Assembly: GCA_037576215.1 (NCBI GenBank)
Contig: JBANDB010000014.1
Span: 1,302,001 to 1,366,000 of the forward strand
Source of the DNA: Armillaria gallica
Taxonomy: Eukaryota; Basidiomycota; Agaricomycetes; Agaricales; Physalacriaceae
Direction: 5' to 3'
DNA length: 64,000 nt
The notes under the pieces were generated by a model. The model saw only the letters and a list, made by a program, of their open reading frames with translations, was not told the origin of the DNA and searched no databases. Positions 12,023-22,900 of this stretch are shown here, one piece after another; the first letter of the stretch is position 1; each line of letters starts with the position of its first letter. The position numbers and the translations under genes are program-made.

Positions 12023-12731
12023 TAATGAGATGCAATTAGCAATGTCGATTTGTGCGCTATTGTCACTTGTAACCTGTATAATTTAGGCTTCTTGAAGGTT
12101 GCACAGATAGAAAACGCAAGGACCACGCCAGTCGTACAGAGCCAGCAGCCAGTATAGCATTGGTGACTTGAAGGGAGTGAATAAACAATTTGTTGCCGGG
12201 GCTTCAAAGCATCGGAGAAATAAATTTGAGCGAATACTACCGCCGGAACATGCAAGAAATCAAGACTACAAACAAGCTGATAGACGAAAAACCAGAACAG
12301 GGCAACAGCAGACCGTGAATGGATGGACAACGAAAACATGAAAAGATAGGTAAATATAGAAAGAAATGTGATATGCGATGCAGTGAGAAAATTGTGTTAA
12401 ATAGATAGATTGGAGTGTCCATGAGATTCGAATGAGAAATTGGAAGAGATGAATAACCGCCTAGGTGGTCGAATGTGCATTGAATGCTGGAAAATCGAAT
12501 GCGATGACGGGAGGTTTCCAGGCTGTCTATCAACGGGACAGCGTGTGGTGAAATGGTGCAAGAGGACGGGCATAAAATGAGCGTGTGATGTAAAGAACGG
12601 CGTGCCCGTCTCTAAGGGCGTTGAACATTGCAGTGTCAGTTCGAATTCGTGGTTCGTAATTTTAAGTCGATGCAAAGCGTCTCTGGAATCATAACCAGAC
12701 GTTGATTACCTTGGGGTGGATCAGAGGAGAG
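12023..12731. other. Convergent intergenic region CCT1 / CDC25
   Basis: 709 bp between two convergent stop codons. It should hold both 3' UTRs and polyadenylation sites. The open frames here are on both strands, have no resemblance to known families and are unlikely to be genes. I see no tRNA-like or hairpin structure. Confidence 0.5.
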
Positions 12732-15023
12732 TCAGAATGGCATCCTGGAGGGTCCGTACGTCTCTGCTCTTGATAGTGAGCCGCGGCCTTTCTTGCCTTT
12801 GGCGGGTGGAGGAGGGCAGGGACTATCACCAATATCGGTATCAGTGTCGTCGCCGTCAGCAGTCGTCATGCTGTCTTCAGCGAGGGTAGTCAAAGTCGCA
12901 CTGGATCCTCCACGGCGACTACGAGCAGCGGAGGCAGCCGCAAATACGTGGGCATTTCCCCCACTTGGCGCTGTATTCCTCTTGGGAACTGGCAAGGGGA
13001 GACCGGAAGAGGACATCCTGTTGCTTCCATCTCCATACGCGTAAGACTTGTGACGACCAAACTTTGCTTTTCGGAAATTGGTCAAGATCTTCTCGACGTG
13101 AAGCAGCATGAGTGGGATCGTCCATCGGAGTATAGCCAGAAGGTCGGTATCGAGACGTCTGGAAATACTTGCAATATCCGCCCTCCAGAATGTAGACTTC
13201 AGGATAGTGGACCTTTGGATACATATGATGGTTCATGGATCGGTCTTTGGAACGCAGATGTTTGGCACTAAAATGTATGATGAGCCCAAGTCTATCATAG
13301 ACGGCAAAGGACTTACAAAGTGGGCGCCCGCTTAGCACTGAATTCGCAGTGGAAAACCAAAATGGTTTTTGTGGTAGCATCGCCGCTAACACTTGGCTTG
13401 GGTTTCGTTACAATCTGTCCGAGCAGTTGTTCTTCAACGGCATTCGTCGTGTTAACGTTGATAGCACCTGGGACATGGCCACCCTGGTACTCATAGTCAA
13501 AACGACAATCGATGACGCGGAAATCTTGTATCTGGGAGTCATAGACGCCATCCAGTAGATCATCAAGCTGAGAGGAAAATTAGCTTGCGTACATGTGATT
13601 AGTAGTCAGATACTGACCGTGTCGACCGTTATTCTCATCAAGCCGTCTTCCGAAACTCGATGACAAGGTAATATTTTACCCATGAGCTCGTTATCTCCAA
13701 AGCCAGGCATCCCTGAACACATGAACTTTGCAGAAGGGCTTTCCTGCATGACCATTGCAGTGGCGCCAGTCAACGGTCTAAAGTCATCGGTGCCGTCACA
13801 GCGCCGGATTGTCTTCACTTGTTGACGTTGTGCGTACGCTTGGGCAGGAGAAGAACCATCCAGGCCATCGAAAGATTCATCCGAGAAGTCTACCAAAGCG
13901 GACGGAGGAATCATCGCAGAAAATGCGCGACGCACGGGTGGAAGCTGCCTCTCTGATTCGTCTTCGTTCGAGTGATCGTCGGAGGAAAGAATAGGATATG
14001 CCGAGCTGATGATAGCATTCGCCTGAGAAGGGTGGACCAACGCAGAAAGAGCGGGCCTGCGGGATCTCTTGAGAGCATTTACAGCTTTAGGGCTGAAACC
14101 AGAAAGGGACGATTTACTACCGCCAAATAATACTGGTCCGCTCACTATTCTGCCCAACTTGCGGTCCGAGGGCGAGGAGGGTAGCCCCGGAGATGATGAC
14201 ACAGCCTCTCTATCAGAGACACCGCTAGTCAAAGGAGAGAAAGAACGTCGCTTCTTAGGAAGACGGATCGTAGGGCTTTCAAAACATGTAGATCCTGGAG
14301 ACGCATTCTCATAGAAAAGGTTGTTGAAGTTGGTGATCGTCGCGGAGGACGCTAAAGGGGATGAGGTGGCCGGGTTGTTCTCTTCAGCAAATGATGAATC
14401 CACGTCCATAGGTGAAGCAGGTTCCAATGCTGAGAGGAACTATAACCTGAATGAGTGGCCCGCGTAACTGACACAAGCCATACATCACTTACAGTGCCAT
14501 CCTGATTCGACGTTGACGCATCTTCGAGAGGGCTTGCCATGAGCCATTCCATGGGCAATGCAGATCGCTGAGTACGTTTCGAACCTGAATGAGTGGAGCC
14601 AGAGGGTCCTCGCTGAGAAGAGGCATGGTTTGCGTTGTTGCTGACATCACTTCCGAACACACGACCTGAAGTGGCGCTAGTGAAAGCTCGAGGACGAGTG
14701 GCGGATTTAGTTGGTTGGAATTTGGGCGGCGCCGGTGATATGTCCATTGGAACTCCGTAATCACTCTCGGGCGTCAGCGCGACGGGCTCCTTGGGGGGAG
14801 AGTTCAATGACACTGTGGATGCGAAGGAGAGCTCCAAGTCCGAGGAAAAATCGTCGTCGTCATCGTCTTGTCTCTCGGGTGTGGCATTATTCTGCTTGCG
14901 CGTAAAGGTGGAGGGCACATTGAGAAATAGCGATGTCATGTTTGGTGAGGACTCGTAGTCTGCGTCTATCTTGTGCTTCTTGCTGGTGTGTTGTCGTTCT
15001 ACTAGCCGATCGAGAAATGACAT
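12732..15023 (-). CDS. CDC25: Cdc25 M-phase inducer phosphatase
   Basis: The product is a Cdc25 dual-specificity phosphatase, which removes inhibitory phosphates from Cdk1 at mitotic entry. The start at 15021-15023 gives MSFLDRLVERQHTSKKHK. The N-terminal half is long, disordered and rich in Ser-Pro, typical of a regulatory region with CDK sites. The C-terminal rhodanese domain contains DCRFDYEYQGGHVPGAINVN upstream of the catalytic loop HCEFSAKRAP (near 13340), in which Cys and Arg of CX5R are intact. The family-typical HYPEVYILEGGY follows (near 13180). The tail after FRKAKFGRHKSYAYG is basic and Ser-rich. The gene ends at 12732, convergent with CCT1. Family assignment is firm. Confidence 0.96.
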
Positions 15024-16085
15024 GATGGTGAAGAACGATGGGGTGAAGGTATAACGAGAGCGGCGATGAAGGCGCAGTTATAAAGGCGAGAGAACACGAA
15101 GGAACGACGGTGAGCGATGAATGTTAAGACAAGGAGCGACTCACCTAGAAAGGAGAAATCGTGGTTGGTTTAAAGTTGACAATTTGGCTTGTGCTCAGTT
15201 GGCTGAAGAACAACAATGAGGAATGTTCGGAGAAACAGATTGGTGTTGAACAAAGGATGAACATGACGATACCCAGGCCCGATTTCCCAACACGTCCTAT
15301 TGTTGGAGCCAAAAGGGGACATGTGTCACGGGAGCGTAGTTGGACACCGGGTGTTTCTTCCCTGGATAATGCCCTTCTCAGACGAATACGAACAGAGACG
15401 TACCTTGAGGCGTAATGGATGTGTTGATGGAGGAAACCGCGCCCGGGAGCGTGAACAGTTGGCTCGTGGTGGCAGGAGAAGCAGAGCAGCGACGGTATTC
15501 TCACGGCAGGAAAAAAAGCAAACCAGGCTAATATGGACTCTTGTAGGTCCTAAAACTTCCCGCCTTCCATAAATGGTGAGTTTTGTTCCATTCATATGAT
15601 ATGAACCAACAATGATAGAAAACGCACTGAAATATGAACGAAAGACAGACAAGCTAGAGCCGTTGATTTGAAGCGCTCCAACGTATACGTAGCGGTGTCG
15701 CGATAGCGCGAAGAACTCTAACCCGAGCAATAGTGAAACGCCAAGCCTTTCTCTGTTTACGCGAGTTTGACTATGTTCAAGTTTGCACGTGACCGTGAAG
15801 CTATCGGCCCGACATGCGCCCGAACACGTTTTTTCACCAATCAATTCCAGTTTTCCGGTTTATCAGGTTCCTGGCAAGTTCCTGGACCTCATGTACTTTG
15901 CCAACGCGATCACTTCTCAAATCCAAACACCGCACATGCCTATTTATGTTTATGCCGAACATGTTGAGCGCGCTCAGTGATGGATTGCTCTATGCTCGGA
16001 TGAATAATATGCATATTTATAGACGTAGCCCCAAATCATTGCGCCGCCTGGTATTTAGTTACAGCATCGAAACCGAATTCTCGAT
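15024..16085. other. Gap of about 1.06 kb between CDC25 and the GDSL esterase
   Basis: It holds the CDC25 upstream region, the 3' region of the esterase gene, and one plus-strand coding-like stretch listed separately (15783-15980). A 172-codon minus-strand frame (15326-15844) has no family resemblance and a composition like non-coding DNA. CACGTGA occurs at 15785-15791. Confidence 0.45.
15783..15980 (+). other. Orphan coding-like stretch, possible exon or gene relic
   Basis: One plus-strand frame reads like real protein for about 55 residues (pieces: HAPEHVFSPINSSFPVYQVP, FLDLMYFANAITSQIQ, HMPIYVYAEHVERAQ) and ends in TGA at 15978-15980. It lacks an ATG in a good position, so it would have to be a terminal exon or a remnant. 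I do not recognise the family. It overlaps no confirmed gene. Chance is possible at this length, so confidence is low. Confidence 0.3.
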
Positions 16086-17083
16086 TCAAACCTCGGCCTT
16101 TCGCTTCATTAATGTGGCCCCTGGCGCCGCCCAATTGATCTCAGCCCACCTAATCCAAAACAAGAACAATGAGGACGTGATATATGTTGGAAAGGCACAC
16201 GTACGGCGCAAAGACAGGTTGAAGATTGTCGTAGTGGAGTTCTGGCATCTGTTTCGCAATCGTATCTATCAAGAGTTCATACATGATCTAATGGGTCATC
16301 AGACTCCTATAGCTACAGAGCATGTACTGTATTCTTACCGAATATCCATCTCGGTTCAAATGAAGACCATCAGACAAGAACTTGCTCAGCGCCCTTTCAT
16401 CTTGACCTGCAGCGTTCCAGAGTGCCGCCCAAACATCCACGACAGGTACACTGGCTTCTCTTCCAACATCTATCACCGCCTGAGCATATTGTCGGGTCGT
16501 TTCAAACAAACGATCAAGTGCCAAAGGTGGTGATCTAGCCTGTAGATCAGCACCCCGTTGATAAGTATTCACCGGCGGAGGTGTGATAAGAATAATTCGG
16601 GTGTCGGGCGAATAATGGGGTGATTTGCTAGAATGCACCAGGTCTATCAGATACTTGATATTGGAGGTAAATTGTCCTAGCGGGACATGCTGAGGGGACG
16701 GCTTGATACAAGCATCATTAGCACCAAACCAGATGGTGAGGATGCGAACTTTGGGAACATGTTCTTGCTCGTGTTGTTTGGCGAAGCACTGCCGACGAGA
16801 TCAACTTGAATGACATGTTGCCCGGTATGCAGCATCTCTAGCACCCACTTGTTCAAACACTGGGATGGCCCATTCCGTGTTGTATCCAGACAATCCCCTA
16901 TTCAGGATATCTAGCTTTCGGGCGTATACATCTGTCAATCGCGATAAGAGCACACAACAAACATGTAAGTATAATACAGTTAGACCCACAAGATAAGCGT
17001 TGACTGAATCCTCCATCCTCCCAGGCGCCCTGGGTAATGGAATCACCGAAGAGCATAATACAGTCCTGTACATATGCCGCCAT
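16086..17083 (-). CDS. IAH1: SGNH/GDSL esterase, isoamyl acetate-hydrolysing type
   Basis: A GDSL-family esterase similar to yeast Iah1, which hydrolyses acetate esters. ATG at 17081-17083 gives MAAYVQDCIMLFGDSITQGA, with the nucleophile Ser in FGDSITQG. Block III reads WFGANDACIKP (oxyanion Asn), and the catalytic Asp/His pair is in SDGLHLN. Other family signatures are LNRGLSGYNTEWA and ILITPPPVN. The final exon joins through a GTACGT donor to give FAPWAEINWAAPG and a stop at 16086-16088. No signal peptide is visible, consistent with an intracellular enzyme. Five or so short introns. The start lies only 104 bp from the divergent SEN34 start. Confidence 0.9.
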
Positions 17084-17187
17084 GGATGCTCGATTGAGGA
17101 TAGCAAGACCGACAGGGGTTATTTCAAGTACGAGGTACAGCCACATCATTTGATCGATCTCAGAAAAGTATTTTATCCTCAACCGTC
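17084..17187. promoter_or_regulatory. 104 bp shared promoter, IAH1 / SEN34
   Basis: The two start codons face away from each other 104 bp apart, so both promoters and 5' UTRs must be packed here or overlap the opposite coding region. No TATA box is evident. Confidence 0.55.
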
Positions 17188-18225
17188 ATGACTGACTCAA
17201 ATTCTCGCATACCCATTTCCGTCGCAAATAAAAGAGCCTTCATCTGGGAGGTTGACGGTCTGTTGATTCTGCCTATTCTGTCTCTGATATTGACAGAGGA
17301 ACGTAGATATTGCTGTAATCCGGGCTAAACATCGCATTTGCGGTATTCTGACTGGCACTCTGCCGCATGTCTCCCAACAAAACGTTTTCCTTGGTGTTCC
17401 TTTGCTACTTATGCCAGAAGAAGTAGTTCTGCTTGTCGAAAATGGTACCTTCCTTTTTCTTGAAACTTGGGATTGCGATTTATGCGGGCATCGTAGGGTC
17501 GGCTGTCCTTGTTGATGATCCACGCGCATATCCCGAGCCATCACTCGAACAAATCAAAGAATGGGATTCAGCACGTCTCGAGTCCATTCAAAAGCAAGCC
17601 AGTATAGCCGAATCACTTAAAGGTACTTCAACTCCCAATACGCGTTCTATGTCGGAGGAAGCTGTCAGGAAAAGACGCGAGCGGGAGCAGAGAAAAGCAA
17701 AACCTATGGAGGAGGAGGAGGTAGAACCCACCCCGAAAGCATCCGTTTCTGGTCATCCAGCCCATAACATCGTTATCCCCGCATCGTCCTCATCCATGAA
17801 ATGGTACTCTCCTGATGCGTGTACGTACGCTTCCATCGATTCTGCCAAGGCAGCAGGGATATGGGATTACCCTTCAAATCTCCACGAACAGGCGAAATGT
17901 GGGGTCTTCAGAAGCTTGTGGGAGCAAGGATATTTCATGGGTGGAGGTATTAAGTTTGGTGGGGATTATTTGGTATATCCAGGTCCGTAATATTTTCTTC
18001 GCTTCTCAGCTGATTCTTACCGATAGTCAAGGTGACCCCATGAGGTATCACTCCCATTTTACTGCTACAGTTATCGACTCCCCCTTGTCTGCACTCCAGC
18101 CAATGGAGATTGTTGCCCATGGACGTCTAGGTACTGCTACGAAAAAGGCACATCTCATTTGCTGCTGGGATGATGAGAGAAAAGAAGTGACAACGATGTC
18201 TATTGAATGGGCCGGATTTGGTTGA
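17188..18225 (+). CDS. SEN34: tRNA-splicing endonuclease catalytic subunit Sen34
   Basis: Sen34 cleaves the 3' splice site of intron-containing pre-tRNAs as part of the Sen2/15/34/54 tetramer. ATG 17188 gives MTDSNSRIPISVANKRAFIW. An intron (about 17440-17500) must be removed to join VLLVEN to GSAVLVDDPRAY, the Sen34 N-terminal signature. A charged linker with an Arg/Glu helix follows. The C-terminal nuclease fold has all three catalytic residues in context: Tyr in GGDYLVYPGD, His in MRYHSHFTATV and Lys in GRLGTATKKAH. The last intron uses the acceptor directly before GTGACC (near 18031), restoring YPGDPMRYHSHF. Length is normal for fungal Sen34. Confidence 0.95.
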
Positions 18226-18298
18226 AAGTGGTTTCTACAAATTGCATCGTATTATAGTATCGGACAGTGAAGACAAAAGAAGAGTGGTATCCATAAAA

Positions 18299-19705
18299 TC
18301 AGTCCCGCTTCCGGGAACTAATTTTAAATCGTCGTGTGGGCTGAGAGAGTGAGCTAAACGTGTTCATTTCCATCGTCCCCTCCTCAGCATTCTCCGTCGC
18401 GTCGCTGAATGCTCTATTGCGTCCCGTGGAATGGCCCCTCACACTTAAGACCTTTACAATAGCATCATTGATGAATAAGACTATGGCGAAAACTGGTATT
18501 CGTATGGGTACGAAGGGCGATGGATGCTTGATGGTATCGGTATGGTCGCTAGTGCTTCGTGACTTGGTCGAATTGCTGACTGGATTGTATGGATCAACTG
18601 GGACAGGACTGGCATACATTGCCATGATGATAAACTGTTGAAAAGTAAATGAACAGCAGTGTGTAAAGATGTTGACCTACAGCGGGAAATATCAATGCGA
18701 AGAGTGCAGCGTTAGCAAGGCCGCTACCGAACGTACAGAGACTGGCGGAGGGGAGTCCTGTCATGCATTACATGTTAAGCTTCTTAGGCGTGAAGCAGAT
18801 TTTCCAACTGACCGAAAGCCAGATAATAAGCCCAGCGTTCCTCAAGGTATCGTATTCTTCTAGAAAGTGACATACCCCGCGCAATCCAGAGAAATCTTTA
18901 CGCAAGGAGAATTCAGAAGAGGTGTCGCCCACAGAATGAAAGACGGTGACACACTCGAAGCAGTAATAGCTGTGCGACGTTGGTCCAAGATGATTAGTAT
19001 ACATCAAGCCATGCAGCTATAACTCACGAATCCACCCAACAGAGAAACAAGAATCCGATGACCGGCCCTACGTAAGGAACGTATCCCAACGCAAAGGACA
19101 CAACAACGGAGGTGAACACCATCACAGCTCTATACGCAGAGGTAGCGATAGCTGTGAGCATTCCAGTATATGTACTTCCTGTCTGCTGAGCAAGAGCACG
19201 ATTGCCGTGTTGAATAGTATAAGTCCGACGGGCGATTGTTGTACACCACGAGCTCTAGTAATCGGTGTCAGTGAAGCCAAGGGTTGCAAAGGTCAACCCA
19301 CATTGAGATACAAAGACACACTAACGACAGGTAAAAGCCACAGAAGCTGATAAAACCATCCAACGTTCCGATGCAGCCACTTTTGCTGGTCTCGTACAAG
19401 CGGCTGGAGCAAGAAGTCGAAAGTGTATATAGAGGTCAAAGACAGAGAATTCAGCATCATTGATTTAAACACATTGGCTCGTAGTTCCGCATCACTGCAC
19501 GTTGTACATGAGGAACCAGGCTGATTGCAGATACACCGGAACGTTGCTTACCATGCAACTGCGGATACTGCACGATCCCAACGAAAGCTATCAGCCAGAC
19601 CACGCCATGCACAATTGAGTTGAAGAAGCAGAGTATCGTGTACCGAGAGAAAGGAAGGATATGTTGACCTGGATGAGTGCCTTGAATGCGCTGGAATAGA
19701 GCCAA
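18299..19705 (-). CDS. EI24 family membrane protein
   Basis: A multi-span membrane protein of the EI24 (etoposide-induced 2.4) family, ER-localised and linked to autophagy in animals. Recognisable exons on the minus strand give FFNSIVHGVVWLIAFVGIVQ, AELRANVFKSMMLN, YRAVMVFTSVVVSFALGYVP, YVGPVIGFLFLCWVDSYYCF and SLSRRIRYLEERWAYYLAFG; the last two correspond to the animal YCFEYRW...NIERNWPYYFGFG block. The C-terminal part contains ASPVPVDPYNP and a last hydrophobic segment FAIVLFINDAIVKVLS, then a basic Ser-rich tail. The start is not resolved: the frame through RLNIRLALFQRIQG has an in-frame stop upstream and no ATG, so a short first exon further 5' is likely. The 5' coordinate is therefore a minimum. 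Confidence 0.85.
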
Positions 19706-19750
19706 GCGAATATTGAGACGATTGCATGAAGGGGGAGAGGGTCGTTGGGA

Positions 19751-19764
19751 AACCCTAACCCTAT
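19751..19764. promoter_or_regulatory. Telomere-like motif in the EI24/CFT1 divergent region
   Basis: AACCCTAACCCTAT lies between the two divergent genes and is nearly two copies of the TTAGGG repeat read on the minus strand. Such teloboxes bind Tbf1/Teb1-type factors in yeasts. Function here is inferred only. Confidence 0.35.
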
Positions 19765-19919
19765 GTACTGCAGGTGGATTTATTTGTCACTGGCGTCTCT
19801 TTCAACGCTTCGCTCAACCTTCAAGCTTCTTGCCTCCGGACCACTGCCGTTCCCATTGTAAAGGCCTTGGAGCAGTCAAGTCAAGAGAAATACCCTGTGT
19901 CCTACATAGCCTGGTCTTG

Positions 19920-22900
19920 ATGGTCATGCATGCTCTGCATCAAGAAATTTTACCTCCCAGTGGGGTGGAATTCGCTACCAGTCTCAAACTGACACCTTCT
20001 ACGGTCAAGGAATGGGAGCTTCCGGTGCCACCGAACGCGTCAACACGCCACGAATTGACAGCCAGGGTGCTCTGCAACGTCGTTATTGCGCGATCCAATA
20101 TTCTACAGATATTCGAGGTGCGCGAGGAACTAGCCACCGTGTCAGCTCAGGACGAAGAGGAACGAGAGAAAAATGGCAAGATTCGGAAGGACACGGAAGC
20201 GGTTGAAAGTGAGGTGTCTATGGACAGGCAAGGAGAGGGTTTCGTGAATATAGCCAAGGTGATTTGGATATTCTGTGTATATATCCTACGTTTACTTGAA
20301 TTTATCTTTTTTCCTGCGGCGCATGCTAATACATGATTCTCAGTCAAGCTCTCAAAAAGCCCCCGTTCAAACCGTTACCAAGTTTTACTTTCTACGAGAA
20401 CATCGCCTGCATGGAATTGTCACCGGAATGTCGGGAGTGAGGCTCATAGCCTCTTTCGACGACAAACTCGACCGTCTGCTGGTCTCGTTCAGAGACGCCA
20501 AGGTGCATGGCACGCATTTCGATTAATAGATATTCTAACATCCAGTTCAAGATTGCTCTGATGGAGTGGTCGGATGCTATCCATGATCTCATTACAGTTT
20601 CGATTCATACATATGAGCGCGCGCCCCAAGTTGTATGTGATATCGTGCCCTTCTGCAAGGTTCTCGCTGATGTATTCCAGATGTTCTCGGAACCTGGCCT
20701 CTTTCGGGCAGACCTTCGTGTCGACCCTCTCTCTCGCTGTGCCGCTCTATCGCTCCCGAAAGATTCGCTTGCAATTCTTCCGTTCTATCAGTCACAGGCG
20801 GAACTTGAAGTAATGGACCAGGACCAGGACCACGGACATTCGAGGTCAATATCGTTAGTCTTCCTTGCAGTGATAGACTAAAACCATTTACAGGGATATT
20901 CCTTATTCACCGAGTTTCATACTAGATCTCCCCGCGTCCGTAGACAAGAACATTAAACATGTCGCCGATTTTTCTTTTCTGCCTGGCTTCAATAACCCCA
21001 CTATGGCGATACTTTTCCAAACGCAACAGACATGGGCCGGGTATGTCCTTATTCTCTTGAATTTCCTCCATGACGCTTATGTTGTTCAGCCGTCTTAAAG
21101 AATTCAAAGATACGTTCCGGTTGGTTGTCTTCACACTGGATATCTTGTCGCAAAATTTTCCCATAATCACGTCTGTCGTTGGTCTCCCCATGACTGTCTT
21201 TATATTCTGCCTACGACCATAGTATTGGGAGGGATCGTCATTGTCACTAGCAACTCCCTGATCTATGTTGACCAAGCTGCTCGCCGTATCACCCTCCCGA
21301 TCAATGGATGGGCCTCTAGGATGAGTGACCTTCCTTTCGCAATTCCACCCGGAGAGGAAGACCGTGATTTGTCACTAGAAGGCTCTCGTTCCGTGTTTGT
21401 AGATGACAAAACCCTTTTCATCACTCTGAAAGATGGAACTGTCTATCCTGTCGAGATTGTCGCGGATGGCAAGAGTGTGTCGAAACTGGTCATGTCTGCC
21501 GCTATTGCGCAGACAGCCGTTCCAAGCCTCATGAAAAAGTTGGATGACCACCATATCTTCATCGCAAGCACGGTTGGACCGTCAGTTTTGGTCAAGGCTA
21601 CGAAGGTCGAAGAAGAGGTGGATGATGATGAGACTATGGACGCCGTGCCTACGACGGTGGTAGACACATCCACCACTATGGATGTTGATGACGACGATGA
21701 TGGTATGTACCACTTCCCGTTGGACACGAATATGTGAATAAGTTATTGTCCTAGATATCTATGGTTCCTCAATGGTTCCCGAACCTGAAGTCAACGGAAC
21801 TACTAATGGAGTCGTCAAGAAAACGCGGACTGTGATACATCTCTCTCTCTGTGATACCTTGTTTGCATATGGACCGATCTCTGGCGTTACATTCTCAGTG
21901 GCCAAGAACGGTGTACGAATTTTTACCTTTCAACGAACCCAGCCTGATGTTTTTTCAAGGATCGGTCTGTGCCCGAACTAGTTGCCGCTACAGGCATTGG
22001 TCCTCTTGGAGGCTTCACGCTCTTCCAGGTAAATCCTACAGCTGCATTCACCCTCGTCACTAATGCTGTATTGTGTGTTAGCGGGACCTTCCCTTTAGAA
22101 CGAAGCGTAAGCTTCATGCTATCGGAGGCGCTCGCGGAATGTGGTCGCTTCCTATTCGTCAGCCAGTCAAGTCGGGAGGAGTCACTTTTGAGCGACCCAT
22201 TAACCCGTTCCAAGCAGAGAATGACACCCTTATCATTAGTACTGATGCTAACCCAGCTCCTGGTCTCTCGCGAGTACGTGCTTTGGCATTTTGTAAGAAA
22301 TCTTCTAATGCATACTTAGATCGCTACACGCTCTGTCAAAAGCGATATTTCCGTCACTACTCGTATCCCTGGGACAACCGTTGGTGCAGGGACTTTCTTC
22401 CAGCGAACTGCCATCCTCCATGTTATGACGAACGCTATTCGAGTCTTGGAGCCTGGTAAAGTTTTTTTCCCCTGATGGTCATTGCTTAACAAATTTCTAC
22501 CAGATGGTGCTGAAAGACAAAGTATCAAAGACATGGACGGCAACACACCGCGGGCCAAAATACGCGCTTGCAGCATCTCAGAGCCCTTTGTTCTAATATT
22601 GCGAGAGGACGACTCCATTGGTCTCTTCATTGAGACTGATCGGGGGAAGATTAGGCGCAAGGACATGTCTCCCATGGGTGATAAGGCATGTCACTCAGCT
22701 TAAACCAACGCTATCATTTCAACTGATCAGTGGATTAGACCTCAAGATACCTCACCGGATGTTTCTTCACTGATTTTAGTGGCGTGTTTGAACATGCCCT
22801 CGAAAGCAGTGCAGCAGTCCCTAATAGTGCTGTGAGCGAAAAGACATCGACGTTACAAAATGTCGTGAGTTCAGGTCATCGAACGCAGTGGCTCCTTCTC

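Noticed and set aside
4274..15023. CDC27, PTEN, CCT1 and CDC25 as a functional cell-cycle cluster
   Set aside because: The orientations are mixed, the genes belong to separate complexes and CCT1 is a general chaperonin; chance proximity is the simpler view.
15326..15844. 172-codon minus-strand frame in the CDC25 upstream gap
   Set aside because: No domain, no plausible splice partners and a composition like non-coding DNA.
15814..16533. 239-codon plus-strand frame
   Set aside because: It runs antisense across the confirmed exons of the GDSL esterase and has no family resemblance.
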